Assembly: GCF_000577335.1 (NCBI RefSeq)
Contig: NZ_CBYL010000004.1
Span: 62,001-126,000 of the forward strand
DNA from: Faecalispora jeddahensis
GTDB lineage: Bacteria > Bacillota > Clostridia > Oscillospirales > Acutalibacteraceae
DNA: 64,000 bases
Reading direction: 5' to 3'
The position numbers and the translations under genes are program-made. The notes below the pieces were generated by a model. The model was not told the DNA's origin and did no database searches. It saw only the letters and a list, made by a program, of their open reading frames with translations. This document shows, piece by piece, positions 40,958-48,733 of the stretch. The number at the start of each line of letters is the position of its first letter. The first letter of the stretch is position 1.

Positions 40958-42034
40958 TTGGCTCTTTTTTTCTTCCGAATCTTCTCCCTGCTCCGCTTTA
41001 TCGCCGCTTTCAGATACCGCGAGTTTCTTCACGGCAGTCGCGGAAACAACACGGTTTCCTCTGGATTTCACCTTAGACAGCGGATTGGCGTTCGCCGCAT
41101 CGCGCATCTGCTGATTGGATAAATGCGTATAGATTTCGGTGGTACCCAGATTTTCATGCCCGAGAACGTCCTTCAAAACCCGAATATCCACATGGCCGTG
41201 CTGATACATCAGGGTAGCCGCCGTGTGGCGCAGCTTATGTACGGAATACCCAGGGCCTTCAAATTCGATTTTCGCCAGATATTTTTTCACCAGATGCTGC
41301 ACGGTTTTCGGGCTGATCCGTTTGCGCTGCCGGCTGATGAACAGCGCCTCGCGGTCGATTAGATTGTTGTTCGGGCGAACCGCCAGATACTGCCGGATCG
41401 CTTCCTGACAGGCATCATTTAGATACACGACTCTCTCTTTATCGCCTTTTCCCACAATGCGTAAAGTCGATGCATTCTGCCGAACGTCTTTTACATTGAT
41501 CCCCACCAGTTCAGAAAGCCGCATACCGCAGTTTAAAAATAATGTGAGGATGCAGTAATCACGCTGCCGATCCGGGCCGTCCACTGCATTCAGCAGTTCC
41601 ATGCTCTGTTCGAGCGTTAAATACTTCGGCAATGCCTTTTTGAGCTTCGGCGTTTCCAGCTCTGCCATGGGATTCACAGAAAGCTTATGGGCCTTATTGG
41701 TCAGGTAGCCGTAAAACGCCCGCAAACTGGAAGCCTTTCTGGCTCTCGTCGCAGCTTTATTTCCGCGAACCGCTGAAAGGTAATTCATATATTCGAATAC
41801 ATCTGTCAGAGAAATCGACTGAATCAGTGCTAAATCTACATCTGAGATAGATATTTCATCTATGGGCAGATCATCCGAAGCCAATCCTCGCTGCTTTTTT
41901 ATGTAACGAAAAAACGTCCTCAAATCGCGAAAATATTCTTCCATTGTATGATCGGATTTTCCTTTGACTGTACCGATATAACCCAGGAATTCACGGATAA
42001 TCAAAGGACATTCATGCATTAATCTCGGATCCAT
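40955..42034 (-). CDS. XerC-like tyrosine recombinase with charged C-terminal extension
   Basis: 359 residues. The start ATG is 8 bases after GGAG; a GTG three codons earlier touches it. The N-terminal SAM-like domain (about 10-125) carries a long insertion around 45-75. Catalytic residues are visible: Arg in CGMRLSELVG, HKLRHTAATLM, LGHENLGTTE and tyrosine in EIYTHLSNQQM. About 40 C-terminal residues after the tyrosine are charged and look disordered. It may be the XerC partner of the upstream XerD or a separate integrase. No att or dif site or phage genes are seen nearby. Confidence 0.82.
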   Translation of the reverse strand: MDPRLMHECPLIIREFLGYIGTVKGKSDHTMEEYFRDLRTFFRYIKKQRGLASDDLPIDEISISDVDLALIQSISLTDVFEYMNYLSAVRGNKAATRARKASSLRAFYGYLTNKAHKLSVNPMAELETPKLKKALPKYLTLEQSMELLNAVDGPDRQRDYCILTLFLNCGMRLSELVGINVKDVRQNASTLRIVGKGDKERVVYLNDACQEAIRQYLAVRPNNNLIDREALFISRQRKRISPKTVQHLVKKYLAKIEFEGPGYSVHKLRHTAATLMYQHGHVDIRVLKDVLGHENLGTTEIYTHLSNQQMRDAANANPLSKVKSRGNRVVSATAVKKLAVSESGDKAEQGEDSEEKKSQ

Positions 42035-42286
42035 TTTTATCACTCCAATTTCATTTATATCGATTCAATTATTTAGCTTTAATTATTTATATTGACTGTT
42101 CACTTATAACACCATTGAATTTCCGAACAAATGCTTCAGGCGGCCTGGATTGCGTTATCAGCTCCTGAAAGCCGATTTTGAAATTTCAGCTCCCCTGAAT
42201 TAGACAAAATAGTTATTATGACTAATTATATCATTTTTAAAAGGGGCCGTCAATTGTGTACCCAGAATATACTTTCAATTACTCTA

Positions 42287-43066
42287 TCAGTTCTCTTCTT
42301 TCACCGGCAGAATTCCGCCAATGTCGATCAAAGGATTTTGTGTCAGTTCCAAAACCTGTTTTTTCTGCGCTTCAATAAAGCGGCGCATTTGCAAACCATC
42401 CGGATGAAATTTCAGAGCCCCTGTAAACGCTACAACGGATTCAGAAATCAGTCCGCAGCAGCCGCCAATAAATCCGTATTCATATCCAGGCAGCCGAATA
42501 TTTCCCGCGCTGATTCTCAGCACTTCAATTCCATGCTGCTCCGCCGCTTGTGCGATCCCGATATCCGCTGTAATCATCGCTTTTTCAGATAGGATCGCGG
42601 CGGAACAATTTGTGTAGCCCTGCCGCACCAAAATAGTATGTATTCCGGCAAAGCTGCAGGCTTTTTGCAGCGCCGGATCCAGTTCTTTTAATTTTCCGAA
42701 CATTTGTTTATTGAGAATAAGTGCATTCAATCGAATATCCGCCGGGTATTTGTTTCCCAGTCTCTGCTCTGTCAGCAGCACTTCGGCTCCCTCGTCTTTC
42801 AGCCCTTGCTGCAGCTCGATTTCTGACCGCACCACGAGCCAGCTTTTCCCTTGAAGGTGAATACACTGCAGATCCGCGTGCCGATTGACCGGCTCCGGCA
42901 AATCCGGATTCACTTGTGGGGTTATCACACGAATTCCCCTGCTCTGCAATGCGGTGATTATTTCCGGCACGAGATCGGAAGCAATTACAGCGGTGACTTT
43001 GGATGACGGCAAATTTGGCGTATCTACAAAGCGTTCTGTTCGTATCCTGTCAGATATCATTCCCAT
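42287..43066 (-). CDS. DUF6873-type GME-fold protein of unknown function
   Basis: About 259 residues. The text resembles a clostridial family annotated DUF6873, related in fold to guanidino-group modifying enzymes. Features include HLQGKSWLVVRSEIE, VRQGYTNCSAAILSEKAMITAD and GNIRLPGYEYGFIGGCCGL, with conserved Cys and Asp residues. No reaction is known. The start is uncertain: the ATG at 43066 is about 9 bases after AGGGTG, while a GTG at 43078 is also possible. Transcribed alone or with the recombinase gene downstream. Confidence 0.55.
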   Translation of the reverse strand: MGMISDRIRTERFVDTPNLPSSKVTAVIASDLVPEIITALQSRGIRVITPQVNPDLPEPVNRHADLQCIHLQGKSWLVVRSEIELQQGLKDEGAEVLLTEQRLGNKYPADIRLNALILNKQMFGKLKELDPALQKACSFAGIHTILVRQGYTNCSAAILSEKAMITADIGIAQAAEQHGIEVLRISAGNIRLPGYEYGFIGGCCGLISESVVAFTGALKFHPDGLQMRRFIEAQKKQVLELTQNPLIDIGGILPVKEEN

Positions 43067-43138
43067 ACTCGATATCACCCTTATTACAATTTAAACCCAA
43101 AATGAAACGGCCCCTCTCTAACACAATGGAATACGCTT

Positions 43139-44326
43139 CTATTCCATTCTCAGGGCGTCTACGGGGTTCATTTTAGCCGCTTTCATGGCAGGATATACCC
43201 CAAATATCATTCCAGTTAAAACGGAGAAACCGACCGCAAGGGCCATAATATCCAACCGAATACCCAGTGCAAAGCCAAAATAAGAGGCACCCAAATAAGA
43301 AATCCCATAGCCAGCCAGAATTCCAAATAAGGAGCCAAACAGCGTGATCAAAATCGCTTCGAACATAAATTCTAACAGGATATCTTTTTTTCTGGCCCCG
43401 ATTGATTTTTTAATCCCGATTTCCCGCGTTCTTTCATTGACAGAAACCAGCATCACCGTCATGATGCTCAGGCTGGCCACCAGCAGCGAAATCGCCCCAA
43501 CAGAGGACAGAATCAGCGTGACGACCCCAAGAATATTAGAAAGGCTGTCGCGCTGCTTCATCAGATTGTTTGAAACAAAAGCATTGCTGCTCCCGTTCGT
43601 ACGGTTCAGGGACTGCACCAGCATATCCCCTGTTTTGTCCACATCTGTTCCGGATTTCAGCTTGACAGCGATCTGGTCGAATGAACTCTTTCCCAGCAGC
43701 TGCTGCATGGTGGAATATGGAACATAGACAAAATTCGGAATGTAGCTGCCGATAAAGTTCTGGAGCAATCCGCTGCCTGTTTTTACAATCCCAACCACTT
43801 CAAATTCTTCCGTGCCGCCGCTGCAGGTAATCGACAGCTTTTTCCCGATGATATTATTTCTTTTATAAGAAGCCTGCGAAAAATTCTCGTCCACCATACA
43901 AACTCGCGCGCCAGATTTGACATCGCTGACGCTGATCGACCGGCCATACAGAACATTCAAAGAGATGATCTGGTTCGCGTCGGCATCTATTCCCCATACC
44001 AGCGCCTTTCCGGTGATCCGCGTTGTCTGCACACTGGTCGCCTGCATCATCACAGGCATGGCCTTCTCTACATTTTCCGATTCCCGTACAATTTTCAGGT
44101 CGGTATCAGTCAGCACAACCTGGCTGTCGTTTTCCAAAGTGCTGATCGACAGTCCGCTCAGGCCCAGGCTGTCAAACTCGTGGGTCAGCGCGTCCGTGCC
44201 GCACTGGCTGATATTGCCGATCATAATGACCGACGCTACGCCAATGGCTACCCCCATCATCGTCAAAGCCGTGCGGAGCCTTTTTCTGCCAAGGTTTTGA
44301 AAAGCGGAGCGAAAAATGTCAGCCAT
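43139..44326 (-). CDS. MacB-type ABC exporter permease (FtsX fold), without ATPase domain
   Basis: 395 residues: a membrane helix at about 20-42, an extracytoplasmic MacB periplasmic-core domain (about 45-265), and three C-terminal helices (about 275-300, 325-350, 360-385) of the FtsX type, with NERTREIGIKKSIGARKKDIL between them. This is the half-size permease of MacB/LolCDE-like exporters. The nucleotide-binding domain is not fused, and no ATPase gene lies beside it in the window. It overlaps the adaptor gene by 8 bases and works with it. Likely exports a peptide, toxin or drug. Confidence 0.88.
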   Translation of the reverse strand: MADIFRSAFQNLGRKRLRTALTMMGVAIGVASVIMIGNISQCGTDALTHEFDSLGLSGLSISTLENDSQVVLTDTDLKIVRESENVEKAMPVMMQATSVQTTRITGKALVWGIDADANQIISLNVLYGRSISVSDVKSGARVCMVDENFSQASYKRNNIIGKKLSITCSGGTEEFEVVGIVKTGSGLLQNFIGSYIPNFVYVPYSTMQQLLGKSSFDQIAVKLKSGTDVDKTGDMLVQSLNRTNGSSNAFVSNNLMKQRDSLSNILGVVTLILSSVGAISLLVASLSIMTVMLVSVNERTREIGIKKSIGARKKDILLEFMFEAILITLFGSLFGILAGYGISYLGASYFGFALGIRLDIMALAVGFSVLTGMIFGVYPAMKAAKMNPVDALRME

Positions 44327-45401
44327 TGGAGGATCCCTCCTCCTGCGGAAGCACCGCAGCTCCGTCAGTAATCGAATCGGGATTCATAATAATGGTATCC
44401 TGATCCTGCAGGCCCGATAAAACCTCAAAGCCGGACTCGAATTCCTTCCGGGTGGTCACGGGCACCTTTATGGCCTTCCGGCCATGCAGCAGGTACACAT
44501 ACTCCTTGCCGTCGTCGTCGGCGCGAACGGCCTCATACGGCGCTACCAGAACATTTTTGCTTTCTTCTGTTATGATTCTTGCTTTTGCGGAGAAACCGGG
44601 CTTAATATCGCTTTTCGGATTTTGAATGCGAACCAGCACTTCAACCACGGTTTCCGTACCGGTGGTATGGTATTCCTGCTTCGCTTCCGAAGAAATAGAG
44701 GTTACCGTACCCTCATAAACGGTATGAAAGCCAGCCCCGGTGATAACCGCCCTCTGCCCTATTTTGATTTCTGAAATCTGCGACTCATTGACGGCCAGAC
44801 GCACTTGCAGATCGGAGGAGGCAGAAACCGTCATAACAGCCTTGTTGCGTTCCACCGTTTCCTGTTCCGAAATTGCAACAGAAGTCACCACACCGGCCAC
44901 AGGCGCTGTAATCTCGACATCCTTTGTCTCAATCGGTTCTGCCGGAGATGATGTGGACGAGCTGGCAGAAGAACTGCCTTGCTCTGAGGAAGAAGACGTT
45001 CCCGGAACCACTGCGGAACTACTTCCACCGGCAATCTGGCTATAATACGTTTCGAGCAGATCCTGATACGTTTGCTCATTCAGAGAATCCGGTAAAGAAA
45101 CCGTATCCGATATATCCTGCGCAGATGACACCGACAGAGTCATCAGAACCTGGCCGGCTTTGACGGAGTCACCGGTTTTGACATGGATTTTCTGCACGAC
45201 CGCCCCGGCCTGTGCATAGATATTGCGGGAATCCACTCGCTCGACTGTGCCATTGTTCGAATAAACCGAGCTTTCTGCTGTAACGGGACTCACCTTTACA
45301 ACAGAAACCGGCACATAAGTACCTTTATAGACATTTCCCGCGTGAATAATCAGCAAACTTAAGATTAGTGTAAAGCTGAAAAGCATTCCATACTTTTTCA
45401 T
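44319..45401 (-). CDS. MacA/HlyD-type efflux adaptor subunit
   Basis: 360 residues. An N-terminal membrane anchor (about 7-25) is followed by the first half of a lipoyl/biotinyl-like domain (VERVDSRNIYAQAGAVVQKIHVKTGDSVKAGQVL). Next is a Ser-rich linker (about 135-160) instead of a long coiled coil, then the second half lipoyl domain (ITAPVAGVVTSVAISEQETV) and beta-barrel domains up to about 345. This is the periplasmic adaptor class adapted to a Gram-positive cell. The start follows a G-rich Shine-Dalgarno. Coupled with the MacB-like permease. Confidence 0.87.
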   Translation of the reverse strand: MKKYGMLFSFTLILSLLIIHAGNVYKGTYVPVSVVKVSPVTAESSVYSNNGTVERVDSRNIYAQAGAVVQKIHVKTGDSVKAGQVLMTLSVSSAQDISDTVSLPDSLNEQTYQDLLETYYSQIAGGSSSAVVPGTSSSSEQGSSSASSSTSSPAEPIETKDVEITAPVAGVVTSVAISEQETVERNKAVMTVSASSDLQVRLAVNESQISEIKIGQRAVITGAGFHTVYEGTVTSISSEAKQEYHTTGTETVVEVLVRIQNPKSDIKPGFSAKARIITEESKNVLVAPYEAVRADDDGKEYVYLLHGRKAIKVPVTTRKEFESGFEVLSGLQDQDTIIMNPDSITDGAAVLPQEEGSSNG

Positions 45402-45520
45402 TCCAATCCCCCCATACACTCTTATTTTGTGATGGGAAGTCCATTTTATGAATGGAAAAGCACAGTTTTTCAATGAATAATTGCACCCGAAATTCAAAGA
45501 ATACCGATGAGGTGAAATGC

Positions 45521-45718
45521 ATGAATATCATTCAATGTGACGAAGACTGCATTTATCAGCGGGAAGGATATTGTTCGCTTGAAATTCCCACAATGGTAAC
45601 AAACGATACCGGGCAAGGCTGTGTTCACCGTATTCAGGCCTCTTCCCGAAAGGGGAACCGTGTTCCACGCACTACTCCCCGTTCCGTTAAAGAACAGCCG
45701 CCTCAAACGCTTCCCTGA
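45521..45718 (+). CDS. Small four-cysteine protein (clostridial, unknown function)
   Basis: 65 residues. The first part, MNIIQCDEDCIYQREGYCSL, continues to a fourth cysteine at residue 34 (cysteines at 6, 10, 18, 34: Cx3C, x7, C, x15, C). Very similar short Cys-rich proteins are common in Clostridia and often misannotated as hydroxymyristoyl-ACP dehydratase. They may bind a metal. The basic, Pro-rich tail overlaps the 3' end of radA on the other strand by 32 bases. GAGGTG lies upstream of the ATG. Confidence 0.6.
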   Translation: MNIIQCDEDCIYQREGYCSLEIPTMVTNDTGQGCVHRIQASSRKGNRVPRTTPRSVKEQPPQTLP

Positions 45719-47054
45719 TATTCCGCACCCCAATCAGCTGGATTCCGCGATGCTCTACGTTCACCTGCTTGAGACACGCATGCGGCAGAATGCAGGTCTC
45801 AAATCCCAGGTGCGCTGCTTCTGCGATACGTGCATTCACATGAGAAACGGACCGCAGCTCTCCTGTCAGGCCGATCTCACCGAACACCAAAACGTTATCG
45901 CCGATCTGCGCGTCTTTCAGGCTGGAAATCAGCGCCATGGCCACCGCAAGATCCGCCGCGGGCTCGTCCAGGCGCAGGCCGCCGACAATGTTCACGTAGG
46001 CGTCCAGATTCGAAAAATAGTAGCCCGCTTTCTTCTCCAAAACCGCCAGAAGCAGAGACATTCGGTTATAATCAAAACCGGTAGCGGTTCTTCTGGGGTT
46101 GCCGAAACCGGTGGTGGTTGCAAGACCCTGAACCTCTGCCAAAATCGGCCTGGTGCCTTCCATAACGCACGTCACACACGTACCCGATACATTCTTGGGC
46201 CGTCCGGATAATAACGCCATAGAAGGGTTGTCCACCTGGGACAGCCCTTTTTCGCCCATGTCGAATACGCCGATTTCATTGGTGGAGCCGTATCGGTTTT
46301 TCACCGCCCGCAGAATGCGGTACGACATCTGTCGATCCCCTTCAAAATACAAAACGGCGTCTACAATATGCTCTAAAACCTTTGGCCCGGCGATCGCGCC
46401 GTCTTTGTTTACATGCCCCACAACCATGATCGGAATATCCAGTGATTTGGCTGTGCGCATCACGTAATTCGTGCATTCCCTTACCTGGGTCACGCTGCCG
46501 GGCGACGAGCTGAGCTCCGGATGATTCATCGTTTGAATGGAATCGATCATGACGAGATCGGGCTTGAGCTCCTGAATCTGCTCAACAACAATCTGAATAT
46601 CGGTTTCGGTCAGGATCAGCAGATTTTCGCTGCTGACTCCCAAACGGCGCGCCCTGAGCTTAATCTGGCGGCTGGATTCCTCCCCCGATACATATAAAAT
46701 GCGCAGCTGCTGCCCCAAATACTCGCAGATCTGAAGCAGAATTGTCGATTTTCCGATTCCAGGGTCACCGCTGATCAAAATCAGAGAACCGCGCACGATC
46801 CCGCCGCCCAGCACTCTGTCAAGCTCAGAAAGCCCTGTCTGGTAGCGCTGTTCGTCCTCCGTATCGATTTCATTGATGGATATCGGGCGCGACATAGAGT
46901 GATGCCCGGCCGTTTTGGGAGCCGAACGAACGGGCTCGCGTATTTCCTCACTCATCGTGTTCCATTCCCCGCATCCGGGGCATTTCCCGTACCATTTTGG
47001 GGACTCAAATCCGCAGCCGGAGCACACGAATACCGATTTGCTTTTCGATGCCAT
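45687..47054 (-). CDS. radA: DNA repair protein RadA (Sms)
   Basis: 455 residues. It has an N-terminal zinc finger (CSGCGFESPKWYGKCPGC), a RecA-like ATPase core with Walker A GDPGIGKST, the RadA signature KNRYGS, and a C-terminal Lon-like domain (about 280-455). RadA promotes D-loop extension and branch migration in recombination. It is preceded by its own promoter. The 3' end overlaps a small convergent gene by 32 bases. Confidence 0.96.
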   Translation of the reverse strand: MASKSKSVFVCSGCGFESPKWYGKCPGCGEWNTMSEEIREPVRSAPKTAGHHSMSRPISINEIDTEDEQRYQTGLSELDRVLGGGIVRGSLILISGDPGIGKSTILLQICEYLGQQLRILYVSGEESSRQIKLRARRLGVSSENLLILTETDIQIVVEQIQELKPDLVMIDSIQTMNHPELSSSPGSVTQVRECTNYVMRTAKSLDIPIMVVGHVNKDGAIAGPKVLEHIVDAVLYFEGDRQMSYRILRAVKNRYGSTNEIGVFDMGEKGLSQVDNPSMALLSGRPKNVSGTCVTCVMEGTRPILAEVQGLATTTGFGNPRRTATGFDYNRMSLLLAVLEKKAGYYFSNLDAYVNIVGGLRLDEPAADLAVAMALISSLKDAQIGDNVLVFGEIGLTGELRSVSHVNARIAEAAHLGFETCILPHACLKQVNVEHRGIQLIGVRNIREAFEAAVL

Positions 47055-47176
47055 ATGATATCTCCATTTATCCTTACTTTATTTTCATTATCCTGTTTTT
47101 TTCCTGCCCACGGCGAAGAAGTATTGCTATTTCACGCTATTTGCGGCGAGGAAAGAACGCAAATCCATTTATATCT

Positions 47177-47205
47177 ATTATAGCGCGGCAGCGGGGCTAG
47201 GGCAA
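47177..47205 (-). promoter_or_regulatory. Sigma-A promoter for radA
   Basis: On the minus strand TTGCCC (47205-47200), 17 bases, TATAAT (47182-47177). Confidence 0.6.
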
Positions 47206-47208
47206 CAG

Positions 47209-47934
47209 TTATGCCATGGTTTGCGAAACAGAAATCCAATAGCTTAAAAAGCCCTGATAGATCGCAAATGCCATTTGCTTTTGATATTCCGGCTGACTCA
47301 GCTTTTTCGCTTCTCCGGCATTAGAGAGGAAACCGCATTCTACAATAACAGCTGGAACATCGGCGTTCCTCAGCAGATAGATAGAATCGGTAGCAGGCTT
47401 GGTTTCTCTTTGATTATCGGGCTGCAAAAGGGTAGAAATTGTTTTTTGAGTCGTATCTGCCAAAGCCTGGCTTTTGGGATTTTTGGTACCATAAAAAATC
47501 TGAGCGCCGCTGTATTTGCCATTTGTAAAATGATTCTGATGAATGCTCAGAAACACGCAGTCGCCGTTCTCTTCGATGATTTTCAGCCGATTGTGCATGT
47601 CTGAGGTCTTTCTCGCCTTCACCGTATCGAGCGTATTGTCCCCTACGGAGACATCGGAGTCCCGGATCATGACGACCCGAAACCCGGACATCTCAAGCAT
47701 GGGCTTCAGATCCATCGCAATCGCAAGATTAATATCCTTTTCAACGATTCCGGATTTACTGACAGCGCCGCCGTCTTCCCCGCCGTGTCCCGCATCGAGA
47801 ACGATGGTCGGCATATAGTCTCCGGCCAGCGCAGAAACCATCTGGTCGATTTTTTCAAAGGAAAGATAAGTCAGGCGGATAAACATCATACAGCAAAAGA
47901 TCAGTAGCAGCAGGGGCAGTCGAAGCTTCTTCAA
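47209..47934 (-). CDS. cwlD: N-acetylmuramoyl-L-alanine amidase CwlD (spore cortex)
   Basis: 241 residues with the proposed TTG start, which follows an extended Shine-Dalgarno AGAGGTGAT at 4 bases; ATGs at 47940 and 47967 are in frame but badly placed. One N-terminal membrane anchor (about 5-25) precedes an Amidase_3 domain. Its zinc ligands are His in LDAGHGGEDGGA, Glu in GIVEKDINLAIA, His in SIHQNHF, and the catalytic glutamate in VIVECGFLSN. Size and anchor fit CwlD, which makes muramic delta-lactam in spore cortex with PdaA, allowing germination enzymes to act. Confidence 0.88.
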   Translation of the reverse strand: MKKLRLPLLLLIFCCMMFIRLTYLSFEKIDQMVSALAGDYMPTIVLDAGHGGEDGGAVSKSGIVEKDINLAIAMDLKPMLEMSGFRVVMIRDSDVSVGDNTLDTVKARKTSDMHNRLKIIEENGDCVFLSIHQNHFTNGKYSGAQIFYGTKNPKSQALADTTQKTISTLLQPDNQRETKPATDSIYLLRNADVPAVIVECGFLSNAGEAKKLSQPEYQKQMAFAIYQGFLSYWISVSQTMA

Positions 47935-48118
47935 AGTCATCACCTCTGAGGAAGTATATGCACCCATCTACAAAAAAACAACGCCAATTGTACACAGAAA
48001 CAAAATCCGTAGAAAGGGCCAAAATCATTCCATTTTATTTTAAGGCTGCCGCAACTTTTGACATCATTCTTTTTTCATACTATTCCTTTTCAAACAGGAT
48101 AAAAAATAGAATAAAACG

Positions 48119-48152
48119 AAAAAACCGCAGGCTGCTAAACAGCTTGCGGTTC
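48119..48152 (-). terminator. Terminator of the tRNA cluster
   Basis: On the minus strand AACCGCAAGCTG-ttta-GCAGCCTGCGGTT (one mismatch) ends in six T. It lies 2 bases after tRNA-Cys. Confidence 0.85.
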
Positions 48153-48153
48153 C

Positions 48154-48228
48154 TGGAGGCGTCACCCAGATTTGAACTGGGGAATCAGGGTTTTGCAGAC
48201 CCTTGCCTTACCACTTGGCTATGACGCC
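48154..48228 (-). tRNA. tRNA-Cys (GCA)
   Basis: 75 nt including an encoded CCA. The cloverleaf folds with acceptor GGCGTCA, anticodon loop CTGCAAA (GCA) and T loop TTCAAAT. Last of five tRNAs on this transcript. Confidence 0.96.
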
Positions 48229-48251
48229 ATATTGATGATTATGGTGACAAA

Positions 48252-48282
48252 GATAACGCTTAATATTGCTTTAAGCGTTATC
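48252..48282 (-). other. Hairpin spacer between tRNA-Gly and tRNA-Cys
   Basis: GATAACGCTTAA and TTAAGCGTTATC form a perfect 12-bp stem with a 7-base loop. It may guide processing of the tRNA precursor, or act as an internal attenuator before tRNA-Cys. There is no strong T-run. Confidence 0.6.
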
Positions 48283-48293
48283 CAGTCAAGCCA

Positions 48294-48369
48294 TGGAGCG
48301 GATGACGAGGCTCGAACTCGCTACCTCCACCTTGGCAAGGTGGCGCTCTACCAGATGAGCTACATCCGC
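48294..48369 (-). tRNA. tRNA-Gly (GCC)
   Basis: 76 nt with encoded CCA. Acceptor GCGGATG, D-arm AGCTCATCTGGTAGAGC, anticodon loop TTGCCAA (GCC), T loop TTCGAGC. Confidence 0.97.
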
Positions 48370-48375
48370 GTTTGT

Positions 48376-48451
48376 TGGTGCCTCCGGACGGAATCGAACC
48401 ATCGACACGGGGATTTTCAGTCCCCTGCTCTACCAACTGAGCTACAGAGGC
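48376..48451 (-). tRNA. tRNA-Phe (GAA)
   Basis: 76 nt with encoded CCA. D-arm AGCTCAGTTGGTAGAGC, anticodon loop CTGAAAA (GAA), T loop TTCGATT. Confidence 0.97.
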
Positions 48452-48457
48452 AAATTT

Positions 48458-48534
48458 TGGCGACTCGGAACGGGTTCGAACCGTCGACCTCTAGCGTGAC
48501 AGGCTAGCGTTCTAACCAACTGAACTACCGAGCC
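48458..48534 (-). tRNA. tRNA-Asp (GTC)
   Basis: 77 nt with encoded CCA. Acceptor GGCTCGG, anticodon loop CTGTCAC (GTC), T loop TTCGAAC. As a GUN tRNA it is a target of the Tgt/QueA queuosine pathway encoded in this window. Confidence 0.97.
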
Positions 48535-48537
48535 GTA

Positions 48538-48614
48538 TGGTGGGAGTAATAGGACTCGAACCTATGACCCCCTGCTTGTAAGGCAGGTGCTCTAACCAGC
48601 TGAGCTATACTCCC
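48538..48614 (-). tRNA. tRNA-Val (TAC)
   Basis: 77 nt with encoded CCA. Acceptor GGGAGTA, D-arm AGCTCAGCTGGTTAGAGC, anticodon loop CTTACAA (TAC), T loop TTCGAGT. First tRNA of the cluster. Confidence 0.97.
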
Positions 48615-48657
48615 ATTTCGGCTGCCGCCGTGCATCTGTGCATCAGCGACGTGTTAT

Positions 48658-48686
48658 ATAATACTATATATTGTGTCAGTTGTCAA
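48658..48686 (-). promoter_or_regulatory. Sigma-A promoter of the tRNA cluster
   Basis: On the minus strand TTGACA (48686-48681), 17 bases, TATTAT (48663-48658), about 45 bases before tRNA-Val. Confidence 0.8.
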
Positions 48687-48733
48687 CAGGTATTTTCAAA
48701 TTTTTTCAAAATTTGGTTGGATATTTTTCCACG

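Noticed and set aside
37779-42034. Integrative element bounded by the two tyrosine recombinases
   Set aside because: The genes between are ordinary chromosomal types, there are no direct-repeat att sites, tRNA target, phage or conjugation genes.
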